A stretch of 64,000 bases of DNA from Brachypodium distachyon (taxonomy: Eukaryota; Streptophyta; Magnoliopsida; Poales; Poaceae), in the NCBI RefSeq assembly GCF_000005505.3, contig NC_016132.3, forward strand, positions 1,116,001 through 1,180,000. The letters are read 5' to 3'. The position numbers and the translations under genes are program-made. The notes beneath the pieces are model-generated. The model was not told where the DNA came from. It did no database searches and saw only the letters and a program-made list of their open reading frames with translations. Position 1 is the first letter of the stretch. Each line of letters begins with the position of its first letter. Shown piece by piece: positions 22,885-34,407 of the stretch.

Positions 22885-25800
22885 GACCTTTTTTTACAGT
22901 AAAGCGAGCTAGCTTTATTACTTGGAGAATATGGGATTACATTCTTTGTTTAGCAGAGCTGAGATCTCCCACAGGGTTTGAAGAACCCACTAAGCAGATC
23001 TAGTTCCCATTCCAAATTTAGAAAGTTCATGGTCTACCCTATTACATTCACTCTTTACATGATGCACCCGCACAGTTTAGATAAATGTCAATCCGGTCCT
23101 GATTTCCTCAATTGCCCAAGCCGGCCCATATGATATTGATAGCGCGGTGATAACTCTTCCAGATTGTTAGCCTGCAATATGATGAGCATATGGATTTGTT
23201 CCACTGCTATTTTCACACCGATCGACCAAACATGCTTCTGCTTCAGCTACCACTCCTCAGCTAGACCATGGGATGGTTCTGGTACTTCTGCGCAGTCCTG
23301 GAAAATGGCCCCAATGCTCGCCTCTCCCGTATCTGCATGATTAGCTGTATCCACGTTCACCTTTCCCCAGTACCCCAGGGCTTTTGTGACTATGACGCCG
23401 TGCTGTCCTTCTGTTGAGTCTGTAGGATGGAGAGTTGCCAAGATTTCTCCTTTCCCCTTCCTGTTGTAACGACATTGCTGGATTAGTGTAGCAAGAAGGA
23501 TACCGAGTCAGCCGTTGTTGCTTATCCTTTGCGCTTTACGATGTCATTCCTCAGGTGCCAGCGTCTCCAAAATAACGATAGGAAATGGACTCGGGTTGTG
23601 AGATCGAGATAGGCAATCAGAGGGGGGGTGAATGATTGCGCGGAAGCAAATTAAAACTTTTCCCGAAAGTTCAAACCCTAAATCACCTTTCTGTCCGTGA
23701 TAGTAAAACAGCTGTAACTTTTGATTGGATGAACCAAAAAATACGTATGAGTATGGAAAAGAAGGGTATTAAAATTATCTAACCAACCCAAGAAGAATCA
23801 GCTCAATCGGACTTACCAATCAAAAGATATGATCAAAATAGTAACAGCTGACAGAAAGTTACGAGGATTAATCTAAAACCAATTTCGAGGAATAACAAGA
23901 AAGATGAATTAATCGCAATCTTCTCTTGATCTCGTGATAAACCTGCAGCAAAGTATTATGAACTTGTGATGAACCTGCACCAAAGTATTAGAAAGATCTA
24001 GCACGAAGATTTCATGAAGATCCGAGAAGAACAGAGATGACACCGCCAACGAATCTCTTTATTGCAACGATGTCGATCGATTACAAAAGATGCAACCATG
24101 CATTCAAGAACTCTCCAAAAATTGATCTAGATCCAAAGCTTTGAGTTCCCTCACGTCCTTGCTAAAACCCTAGCTAGGATGCCCTCTATTTATAAGGGAA
24201 AATTCGCAACTCTAAACCGAATCCGAATCCAACACGGACTCCTCTGTCCCGGTCAGTATTTTGTCCGTGAGGCCCGCATACGACCTCGGATTGAGATGAC
24301 TCTAAAAGCAAAGTTGTTCGTCTCGACGACGTGCACAACTTTCATGTGGATCACTTTTCCATCCGACGCCATCTTAATGACGCTACTGTTTAATCTTTAA
24401 ACAGCTCTCATCCGGCCACGGCTGGACCTACATATCTTCACCTTGATGTCACTTCATGCCATCAACTCTTCTTGTGATGTCTTCAAAACTCGACCATCAC
24501 GTATCGAATATCTCCAATACCGTACATCTCCGGTATAAACAACATACGACAAACCGGTGCCCTCCCGGATCATCGTAGCCTTCACTTCCATTGTTCCTTC
24601 GCACGAACGTCCCGCATGACCTTGATCCTCGACCTCAGCTTCTCCCAAGCTTTGTCTCTCGATCCCGTCATCGACCACGTTCTTCTAGCTCTGGCAACAC
24701 CTGAAAGCGAACACACAAATAACCAGTACGAGCACAAGTCCATGACTTGACTCAGGGTAAATTTCACACAACTCACGTCATGTTTTCACATAAGAAACTA
24801 ATGGATCAGCACACCACTAGTAAAGCACTAAGTCCAAACAAGATACATGTCATCACTTAAATATCCATATTATCCAAAGTATCCACATCAATGTTTCATC
24901 TAAAACACTTGCCAATGTTACACATCACATATGATTTCACACGGGTCTCCTACGACAAAGAGTCCATCTTTTTCTTTTTTTGCGAGAAGAGTCTATCCAT
25001 ATCAGAAAGACAAAAACCAACATGAACATCTCTTTTATGGCTTTCGCTTTCAATGAAATTTAAAAAATTCAGTGGTTTCAGTGGGGCCCGAAATAATTCT
25101 CTTTCATTCAAAATAATTCAATAATTTCAGTAATACACAAAAGTTCAAATTAATTTCAGACTTTTTTTTGTTGAAATTTTCAAATTTGGTTGATTTAAAT
25201 ATTATCAAATTCATTTGCGAATTTTGGTCACTTGGCTAAAGAAAATTGAAATTACTGAAATTCACTTATTTCCGAAACAAAAGTGAAAATTATTCTCATA
25301 AGTCTCTTGCATGAGTGCATTGGACGACTGTCACGTGATATCCGTTCTCCGGCGCCTGACAACTTATCAGGCATACATCCGTATGCTCCAGTATTTTAAG
25401 TTTAAGATTCCGCGATGTCGTGAGTCGATCAGTTGTGTGAGAGCTTTCATTCAAAAATTCGGACCTTTGGCCGTGACAGGGTCTTATAGAGTTGGTTCCA
25501 GATCTTCCTCTCACCACCTGGAGCAGTGCTCGAAGCACTCACTCGCGAGATCAGTGGTGAGCGTGCCCACCCGATCTTGTATGCACTCTCGAATGAGAAC
25601 ATTCCGTTCTTGTGCTGCGCTATGAGCTATGTGCTGCTGCTCCAGATTTCCGTTGTGTATTGCTGTTCCAGATTTCCTGCGCTAGTCAATTTGGTGGGAA
25701 TTGCCTGCCGAAGCCTCTCAATGTCTAGTTGATACGGGGAAGCCTCTGATTGTTTTTCAATTTCAGTGATGGATTTGAGAAATGGATGGATGAACACTTC

Positions 25801-26700
25801 TCTTTTTGTTTATGGTGACTATGAATTTTCTGATTGCATAAAGAAAATATATTTGTGTTCTTCGATTACAATTTCACGCCAGTCATAAAAAAAATAAGCT
25901 CAAGGTCCATAAACTGTTTAGTAGAGGAGACAAATTTCTAGTCAGCTTCCCCACACCGAAGCTCCTAGGAACAGCTAAGCTGAGACTAGCTTATGCACAA
26001 GCTGAAACTGTCTAGAAGGGGGGCTGTATGCGCTCTCGAATGAGAACATTCCATTAATTCTTGTGCCGCTCTAGGAAGTCCTCTATCTGCCTCATCGGAA
26101 TCCCCATCTTCAACAATGCTTTGACCTCTCTGTCATGGACGAGCAAGTGTCATATCAATTTTTCATCCAACGTGCCTCTCCAAGATGATTAGGCCACTCA
26201 CATATGTTTGCATATTCCATGTTTTCTTCTCAATGGGTGCTATATTCCGTTCATGCGCTACCCACCGGTGTCTCCAAATTTTCACCGAAGAGCCATCTCC
26301 TATCCTCCATACGATCCCTTCCTTCAACTACTCCAGGTAGTACATAATTCCTTTCCATGGTAGACGTATCAATTAGGAACGCCGTGTCCAACAATGAACC
26401 ATTTTGATAATACTTTGTTTTCATCACTCACACACATAGACTGTCCGGAAAGATCAGTACGTAGACGCCACGCCTGGCGGGCAACCAAGTTGATAATACT
26501 TTTTACTAGTGCTTCTTTAATTTCCTTGATTCGCTAGAACTTGTCTTCCTTCATGCGCCCTTCTTGTGTGAGTAACCCTAGATTTTTTTTCCCAAGTGCG
26601 ACTACTGGACCTCCATTTCTTTTTTGATACCATCTCGGACTCCCACCCGACAAACTCGCTAGACAACATTTCGTCGGATTACTATGTCTCCCGGTGCAAC
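22885..26700 (-). mobile_element. LINE remnant (minus strand), interrupted
   Basis: Read on the minus strand from 26700 to 22885. 26640-26530 and 26500-25300 match the RT-to-C-terminal part of the LINE at 49815-50560. 23470-23240 translates to WGKVNVDTANHADTGEASIGAIF, the RNase-H-like (RVT_3) domain found at the end of plant LINE ORFs. 22990-22885 is the 3' end with an A-run. All frames are broken. A segment of about 1.7 kb (roughly 23560-25290) interrupts it. Confidence 0.6.
23560..25290. mobile_element. Unclassified insertion(s) within the minus-strand LINE
   Basis: 23590-24780 contains GATAGGCAATCAGAGGGGGGGTGAATG, a polypurine-like run, and has the low gene content of a long LTR or non-autonomous element, but I could not fix its ends or a target duplication. 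24960-25290 is an AT-rich stretch with many AATTTCAG/AAATTTTC words. No coding frame is supportable. Confidence 0.35.
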
Positions 26701-26703
26701 TTG

Positions 26704-26957
26704 CCCTGCCGTTTATTCCCTTGCTCATATATAAGTTTACAACAGAGACGACCGCGCCCAACACAGGCAGAAAGCCGTGTCCGATCCAACTCGACGCCAT
26801 CCCATACGAACTAGCTCGGATAGGTTGACATACTACGACTCAATCTCAACAGCCACAACAACCGCTGGCTGACTACGACTCAACTCGGAAACAAATTCCT
26901 TGTGCTGACGCTAAGAAAAGACTCGTAACTATTACAAATCAACAGCTTAAGCTAACA
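26704..26957 (-). repeat. Partial LTR related to element E, upstream of gene 3
   Basis: Same truncated LTR as 9104-9360, ending AAGCTAACA. It immediately precedes the conserved upstream block. Confidence 0.7.
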
Positions 26958-27347
26958 TTCCCCAACAATTGGCCATCCCTCTAGCTATACCTAGGGAGAT
27001 CATATGTTCTCTGGCAACAGTGCGCACCACCACCACGAATCAACCTCCAAGCAAAAGGCCAATTAACCTCGGTTTTGCTTTTGTTGCCGCTCCCGCACCT
27101 GACTGTAACTTCCTACGGTAAGTAACTGTTAACCCCAAGGTAAGAAAGACAGTACCCCTGTGTCTGCCGTCGCAAAATAGCCAATTAACAAGGTAACCTA
27201 CGTCTGTAGCCAGTCATATATACACTGCATCGAGCACAAGTAGTCTTTCTCCACTCCTCCCAATACAGTAGTCCTATTATTACCAGGAAGGAGAAAGAAA
27301 GCATTCTCTCACGGGTCAACGGGATACTCGCCGGCCAGATCCAGACC
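26958..27347 (+). promoter_or_regulatory. Upstream region and leader of SINA-like gene 3
   Basis: It contains the conserved AACAATTGGCCATCCC block, GATCATATGTTCTCTGG, the GTTAACCCCAAGGTAAGAAAG stretch (the undisturbed form of element D's target) and GGGTCAACGGGATACTCGCC just before the start codon. These recur upstream of genes 2, 4 and 5. No clear TATA box. Confidence 0.45.
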
Positions 27348-28549
27348 ATGGGCAACACGGAGGTACATCACGTCTCAATCCATGCATAGTTTCTCTGATT
27401 CCCCGTCTCCGTGGAGTGTAGTGTGTATAGAAAGGGGATTCGCAGGTATATCTCTGTCAGATCCGTACATCCCCCTTTAGTTTACTGGCTAAGCTATCGA
27501 GATTTGGCGCCCGTAGAGTGTACTTTCTGTAGAAAATTGCTCTCGTATCGTAGATTCGTATGTCAGAATGTCAGATCCGGTAGAAAATTGTTCTCGTATT
27601 ATTGTTGTTTCGTACGTATCTCCGTCAGATCTGGCATACCTCTAGTTTATTCTCTAAGAGCTAGCTGTCGAGATTTAGACGGGGTGCTGTTGTAGCGCGT
27701 GCGCGTGGGCATGGCGAACGGCGCCGGAGTTGCCCTAACTAGGAGCTAGCGCGCGGGCGTCCTAGGGAGGCGCCAGATTTGTCTGTAGAAGAAGAGGCCG
27801 GAGGAGGCGGCGCCGGTGTAGGAGGAGAGGGCGGATCTAGCTAGGTCGCCGCTGGGCCGGGTCTGCCAGGGAGATTTTAGGGTTTGGACTCTGGGCCGAA
27901 AAATTGTAACTTTGTCTTGGCCGATCTATTCTGAATCACTTTCCGTTTTTTCTTTCTGGGACAGAACGCTGACGCTACGGCTGCTGTGGAGAATGCTGCT
28001 GTGGAGACGGAGGAGGAGGATTTCTGCTATTGCCCAAAGCCCGGCTGCTTGTTCGAGGGCGGCCCAACGGCGGTGGTGGTCGAGCACTTGACCGACGCCC
28101 ACGCGCACCCCATCTACGACGTGGTCACGTACGGCCAGCCATGGAACTTCACCCTGCAACTCTCGTGGCCATGGGACGTCGTCTTCGGTGTCGGGGAAGA
28201 CGAACGCTGCGCCTTCTTTGTCCTGCTGCAGGAGCAGGAGGCCGCGCCGGGCGGCAGCGGCGCGTCCAATGTGAGCGTCTCGCTGAAGGTCTGCGTCAGG
28301 GAGGAGGAGGATGCTGACTACGTGGGGCCGCAGCCGCTGTACCGGTGCAAGATGACGCTGGAGGACAAGATCACTGCTCAGCCCGCGTTCCGCGAGAGGG
28401 TGCACCTGGACGTGCCTCAGGACATGATTCTGTCCGGCGGCGAAACTCTGGCTGTTAGCATCCGGATTGATCAGTTTCTGCCGGCACCCAGGCCCAAGAG
28501 GGCGAGGAGGCTGCCCGCCAGGCTTGCAAGCGGAGACTGGGTTTACTGA
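27348..28549 (+). CDS. SINA/SIAH-like protein, RING-less, gene 3 (intact)
   Basis: Two exons: 27348-27362 (MGNTE, donor GTACAT) and 27965-28549, joined in phase 0; 199 residues. Exon 2 begins NADATAAVEN, then an acidic run. The half SIAH zinc finger CPKPGC...HLTDAH follows, then the substrate-binding domain with YGQPWNF, QLSWPWDV, YRCKMTLED and LDVPQDMILSGGETLAV, and a basic tail RPKRARRLPARL ending SGDWVY. It lacks the RING and first zinc finger of gene 6, so it should bind partners but not E2 enzymes (inference). Full-length SINA proteins are about 280-330 residues. A solo LTR begins 51 bp after the stop. The exon 1 donor could be placed slightly differently, but phase 0 fits all paralogs. 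Confidence 0.85.
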
Positions 28550-28600
28550 GACCCTTGTTGTTGTATTGCTGGCTTTCTTGTAATAATTTAATTGTCTTCC

Positions 28601-29000
28601 TGTTGGAAATCAGCCCAAATCCTCTCTCGCAAGCAACAACGATTGATTCCGGCCAGACGCGCACGTACAGCAGTAACGCTATGCAAATCGACTAGCAAAG
28701 CAGAGCAGTACTCACGTCAAACCACACACGCACGGGAAAACAGATTGGAGTTTGTGGATAGCAAAAGGCTCGTGTCAAGCCTTGCCTTTCTCTTTTTTTT
28801 TCTAGGTTTAACGTTTACAGAGCGTACATGCCTATATATACGCGGCAACCTGCAAACCGAATCTTACTATGTAACTAAATACGAACTGGACTAAGAGATC
28901 AACTTATAATCCGTTGAATCCCTTTACAAATTCTAAACCGATTCAACAACATTGATCTAAACCAGAAAGTGACTCTAATTCGGATCGATCTTAACTTACA
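28601..29000 (-). mobile_element. Solo LTR related to elements A and B
   Basis: 400 bp, TGTTGGAAATCAGCCCAAATCC...TTAACTTACA, matching the A/B LTR ends in minus orientation but more diverged inside. The target duplication CTTCC is at 28596-28600 and 29001-29005. The uninterrupted sequence GTCTTCCGACTTCT is seen after gene 2 (about 21643). No internal domain remains, as expected after LTR-LTR recombination. Confidence 0.9.
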
Positions 29001-29639
29001 CTTCCGACTTCTGTGAACCGAGAACTAGCTGTGAGGGTGGATGGGAGGGATCAGCTTACCGAAATAAGATACTCCATTGTTGTTGATCTTGTGATGAATT
29101 TGTAGTGAGATCTTGGATCTTACAAATGCATGCAGGGATGAAGAATAATTTTGATTGAACAATTTTGTCGACAGGATCTTTTGCGTGTTTTGGCTTATGA
29201 CGAGCCGACTATCAGCTCTATGCATTGTTTATAGGTTGATCATTTCAGAAGATTGGCAATCTTCACAGTTGAATGTACTGCCGCCGGTTAGAAAACAAGG
29301 GCTAAGGGACGCAACACTTTTACCAATCAAAATTTCAGGATGATGTCAATTTTCAAATTGATTGAGAATTTTTTGAAATATTATTTTGTTAACATACTCA
29401 TCATTATTCCAATTGTATATGAGAGAATTTTGTTAGTACACTTGATTCCCTCTTTCTTATGCTAGAGTATGTGCCGTGCTCATTCAGTTGCATTTTTTTT
29501 GCGGGGATCATTCAGTTGCATTTGCAGATCTCGGAGGGTGCAGCCAGTCATAGTAGATGCTGGGTTCCAGTTCAAAAAATAGTAGATGCTGGGATATACT
29601 TGGCTGGGAGGAATAGTTCTTCGATGCTGGCAATCCTCC
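29001..29639. other. 3' flank of gene 3
   Basis: It shares the GTGATGAATTTGTAGTGAGATCTTGG and GCCGCCGGTTAGAAAACA blocks with the other units. A small duplication (ATAGTAGATGCTGGG twice, 29549-29595) is visible. No gene. Confidence 0.5.
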
Positions 29640-30645
29640 TTGACAGGGCAAAGGAGGAGGTCCATGTTAGAGGTCTAATCCCTCATTTAGTTGAGAAAGC
29701 CGTTAATTAATACATGAAGCTGATTTTATGTATCTTTGAGCAAAACTTTCCGGTATTTTCACAAGAGTGAGTCTGCTTCGGTAAGGTCAACGAAGAGGAA
29801 GGCCAGTGTAAGAAATTGTTCTGAAGAGAATCTGGCTCTCTCTTCCTTTTCGATATTTGGGTATCTCAATTTACTTTCGAACTCTTCGATCTCAACAAAG
29901 AGTGGAAAACGTTAAAAAAATTCATTTCGAAAGGAAGTTGGGATGCTGGGAATGCAAGCTGCTCTCATACAGGGATTGACTTCTCTTGAATAATTCAGTT
30001 CTTACTAGCCTGCCATCAATGTTTATCCTGTCTTTTCTCGAAATTCTGGTAGCAGTAGTTCGGAAAAGACTTGACTTTTATAGGTCTAAATTCTTTTTGG
30101 CAAAGTGATGAATACAAATGCAAATGTCACTACACTAAGTGGAATATTATTTGCCGACCTAAAGATCAAGGGGCTTGGGAGTTGAAATTTCAGAAATTAA
30201 AAATAATTGTTTACTCAACAAATGGCTGTTTAAGCTTCATAACGAGTGGTTGTATTTTTTTCCGCAGTTATATAAGCATTTAAGGCATCATTTGGTGTTG
30301 TGGTGCTTTCCGAAAAATATATTTCTCGCCGGCTTATGGGTGGAACTGTTCGGGGATTGGTGATGTTGTGATGGCTACATCACCATGCATCTCTTTGTGA
30401 GCCTCACGGTTCATACTGCATCATCCGAATGCAAATGATCTTTTGGTTTTTGGGTGCAACCGATTGGAGACTGTCATTCTCCAAATGGTTTGGCGAGCCA
30501 GTAATAGGCAAGTAGGAGTGTTTTCCTTTTTAGCTTGTTGTCATTTTGAGTTGTAGTTCTGGATATTTGCATGATGTTTGATTCTTAAATACTATGCATC
30601 TAACGATGCAGAGGACGGGGGACTCCCTCCTTTTCGAAAAAAAAT
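29640..30645 (+). mobile_element. LINE remnant (plus strand) with poly(A) end
   Basis: 29650-30010 covers the post-YADD RT region. 30080-30350 translates in pieces to ..SFWQSDEYKCK.., ..KWNIICRPKDQG.. and ..NNCLLNKWLFKLHNEW.., the zf-RVT region that follows RT in plant LINEs. The 3' end reads GATGCAGAGGACGGGGGACTCC...CGAAAAAAAA at about 30606-30645. Several stops and frameshifts. Confidence 0.75.
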
Positions 30646-31143
30646 ATATGGATGTAAGTGTTAGTTAGAACGGAGATGTAACAACAAATCTTACTTGAGA
30701 TCTATCTGACCTGCCAGATTCCACAAGTTAACATACCTCAGTTCAACAATCGAAATTAATTACACGTAGTTAGAATTACTCTACCTTTCCTGCTCCTTTT
30801 TGCCGGGGACACAAGTTCTTTTCGGCGGCATGTAATAATCAACGAGTGTGATTCTTCTCAAAAGAGAAAGACTAAGTGCATAAATCGATCTGATTACATC
30901 CTCATCCATATTGAGATACATATTGGTGAAAATGTAATGGAACTAGGGACAGATGAAAAACTCCGCAAAAAACGCCTTTACAATTAAACTGGATTTGTTT
31001 CGTGGAAGAGGGAGTGAGTCGGGGCATCAGGTGCATGGAAAATGAACAAGGCGACATGCCGAGGGTGTCGAAGCGCGGGAAAGTGGGCGGACAGTTGCAG
31101 GAAAAGAGGGGGTTAGGGAAAATATTCGAGTTCTTAATTACTA
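30646..31143. other. Intergenic unit flank
   Basis: 30840-31110 repeats sequence seen at 40830-41290 and 41500-41800 (AATGTAAT..AACTAGGGACA..TGAAAAACTCC and TGTCGAAG(C/T)GC(G/A)GG). No gene. Confidence 0.5.
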
Positions 31144-31635
31144 CTCCCTCCATTCCAAAAAGGAGGGCGCATAACCTCTTGCAGCCAAACCAATGCAGTG
31201 CAAAGTTATCTCATTTGGACCTGTTTGCCCTTTGAGTAGTACTCTGTGCGTAAGCAATCTCCTCTGGCTGTGGGCTGCTGTCGCTATCACTAGTCAGCTC
31301 CTTGCATGCAAACAATTCGGAAGAATTTGCATTGGGCCCACCACTACGCTGCTTGTTGCTTGCCCAAGTCCACTCAGCTTCCACCTCCTTGCATGCGGTG
31401 TGGACAGAACTGTTTGCTCATTGGACGGACGACCAGCAAGAAATTTTTTGGAGGAAACGAATTTTCGGCAGTAGACTGATTAGTACCGCCAACGAAATTG
31501 AAATTTGAAAACTGGTCATGTCCTACGCTCCATCTTCCATTCTGCTCATCCTTTGCTCCATCTTCCATGCGCTAGCATGAGCTGAAAATCCAATTCTGCT
31601 CACCACTCACTCTGTTTTCTTCTCTGCTTTCCTTC

Positions 31636-34076
31636 ATGACCGACTTGGATCTTAACCAACCGATCAACTGGGATGGGGTAGAAAAGTATGAGGGTGAAGT
31701 TGAGGATTTGAGTTCTGATTTGGAGTGGGATACTGACGAAGAACGAGAAGGAGAGGACGCCGCCGCCGGCCGCAGCAGCCCACGGATTGAGCTCGCCGGA
31801 CACGGGAATGAAGTTCTCGGCGTCGCCGGCCGCGGCAGCCCACCGCTCGACCTCGCCGGCCGCGGGAATGGAGTTCTCGGCGTCGCCGGCCGCGGCAGCC
31901 CACTGCTCGAGCTCACCGAACGCGGCGACGGACTCGGACTCGCCGGCCGTGGGAATGGAGTGGACGACGTCGCCGGCCGCGGCAGCCCACGGCTGGAGCA
32001 CGCTGGGCACGGCGATGGACGGCTCGAGCATGCTGGACGCGGTGGCGATCATCAAGCGGAGCAGCACCTCGGCGAGCCTCATTCTGGACGCAGCAACGGA
32101 ATTCATGGCGCACGGCTCGAGCTCAACGGCAGCAGAAGCTTCTCGCCTGGCTCAAGCTCGGGCATGCTGGAACGCGCTGGCAGCGGCAGCGCGCGGCTCG
32201 TGCTTGCCGGCCGCGGCTTAATGCCCGATCGCCGCGGGCGTGGACGCACCCGGCTGGGACTCACTGCTAGTCGCAGACGCGGTGTACCAGCCAATGAAGT
32301 CCTGGTACACGCCGAAGAGGTGCACGCGAGCGAATACGGCCACGCCGACGAGCAGCGCACCGGAGATCATGGCGACGCCGACGACCATGGTGACCATGCA
32401 GACGACCAGCATGCCAGAGATCAAGGCGACGCCGAGGACCATGGCCATGCAGACGACGAGCACGGAGGAGATCACGGCTACGCCGACGACCATGGCCATG
32501 CAGACGAGGAGCACACCCACCATGATGGCCATGCAGACGAGGAGCACGCCCATCACGATGGCCATGCAGAAGAGGAGCACGCCCATCACGATGGCCATGC
32601 AGACGACGAGCAGGCCCATCACCAGCAGCAGCATCTCCGTAAGTTTTTTTTTTCTCTTTTGCAATGCGCATCTGTTGTACACGCATCGATTATGCTTGTG
32701 GTGTTTTATTGTTGATTTTGCCATTAAAAGTTGCTAAAGCTAATTCTTTTCCTCCCTTTTTCTTCAATTGTAGATGTCGGCACAATGGTCAATCAAAGGA
32801 GAAAATACAGCAATGAAGAGAGACAAACACTTTATGCGGCAATGCTTGGTAGAACATCTCTTCATGTTTTGAATAAAGGTGTTACTCAGGCTGTTCTCTT
32901 GAATTTGATGTACCTAGACAGACTGTGCAGAGGATCTGGACTGATGGACAACGTGGTGGTGTTGAAGGAGTCAATAGCAAGAAGCCGAAGAATTATGGTT
33001 GCAAAAGAATTGCATTCGATGCCGATGCCATCAAAGAGATCCCGCCATCTAAGAGAACTACCCTCAAGGATCTGGCCAATGAATTGCATATGGCAAAGGC
33101 CACTTTGTTTAGGCGGCTGAAGGAGGGCAGATTTAGGTGGTACACTAATGCGATCAAGCCGACTATCACCGAAGAAAAAAAGAAAGCTAGGGTTCGGTAT
33201 GCACTGTCCATGTTAGACCCACAGGGCTTACCTCATGAGCCTAAATTTCTGGACATGTACAACACCATTTATATTGATGAGAAATGATTCTATCGCACAA
33301 AGTGAACCCAGAAATTTTACTTGGCAAATGACGAGGAGGATCCATTGAGAACCACGCAGAGCAAGCACTTCATCGAGAAGGTTATGTTTCTTGCAGCCGT
33401 TGCTAGACCAAGATTTGATGCAGAAAAAAACATTACATTCGATGGGAAGATTGGCATCTTTCCATTTGTGACCGAGAAGCCAGCTGAAAGGAGTAGTGTG
33501 AATCGACCGAAAGGTACTATGGAAACTAAGGTGTTGCCGACGGTCACCAAGGAGGTTAGTCGTGATTACCTGGTGAACAAAGTATTGCCAGCTATCAAGG
33601 AGAAGTGGCCCGAAGAAGATCGTGGTAGGCCAATCATCATTCAACAAGATAATGCAAAAACTCACATTTCAGTCCATGATCCAGAGTTTGTAGCAGCAGC
33701 CACCTCCGATGGGTTTGACATTCAGCTTACATGTCAGCCACCCAACTCTCCTGATACCAACATTCTAGACTTGGGTTTATTTGCTGCACTTCAGTCTTTG
33801 TTCCAAAAGTCATCTCCAAGATCTCTCAAGGACATAGTCACAAAGGTAATTCAAGCTTGGGATGAATATCCGGTTGTCAGGAGCAACCGTGTCTTTTTAA
33901 CCCATCAAACATGCATGCGAGAGATCATGAGGTTGAAAGGAGAACACAAGTACAAGATCCCGCATATCGGCAAACAAGCTATGGAGAGACTTGGTGCACT
34001 TCCAGCTGGGCTGCACTGTGAACCCACTATTGTGAGTGAGGCTACAGAGTTCCTAAATGGGACTACACAGGAGTAG
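31636..34076 (+). pseudogene. Mariner-like transposase, extended N-terminus, inactivated
   Basis: Exon 1 31636-32638 begins MTDLDLNQPINWD, like the start of other plant MLE transposases. It then has about 300 unusual residues: AGRGSP-type repeats, then an 11-residue His/Asp/Glu-rich repeat (HADEEHAHHDG, about four copies near 32485-32625). A GTAAGT donor at 32639 and TTGTAG acceptor at 32773 fit an intron. Exon 2 carries the N-terminal helix-turn-helix region (RKYSNEERQTLY; later VQRIWTDGQRGG) and the DD39D catalytic core: YIDEK, QQDNAKTH, and PPNSPDTNILDLG with 39 residues between the last two Asp. Two lesions: a frameshift at about 32885-32925, and TGA at 33285-33287 where the family has Trp (DEKWF). 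Transposase binds the inverted ends and cuts and pastes at TA. This copy should be dead. Confidence 0.82.
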
Positions 34077-34407
34077 TACCAGTACTCTGTCCTTGGTTTG
34101 ATGTTTTGTACAGCATGCTGTTTCACTACAATGTGTAAAGCTTTTGCTAGGAATTTCAAAGTGTCGCAAGTAGTGTTTCTATCAAAAATTTGTAGTCGGT
34201 CTTTTATCTCTAGCTATCTTGGTTATCTTGGTTTGTTTGGAAAGAACAGTTTAAGCATGGAACAACAACAAAATACTCCCAGTTTTGGAACAAATCTTAC
34301 ACAAACATACACTTTGCCGAATCAACATCCTATGCAAGCATCAAGCCTTGCAAAAACAAGAACAACAACAAAATACTCCCCAGTTTCAATGCTCCACACA
34401 TAAAGTA

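Noticed and set aside
23247..23441. Possible small gene (WGKVNVDTANHADTGEASIGAIF)
   Set aside because: This is the RNase-H-like domain of a LINE remnant, with LINE 3' end and other parts around it.
32240..32737. 165-codon frame of MQTRSTPITMA-like repeats
   Set aside because: Frame-shifted copy of the HADEEHAHHDG repeat in the transposase extension.
33905..34159. Minus-strand frame at the end of the transposase
   Set aside because: Antisense shadow of the conserved transposase C-terminus.
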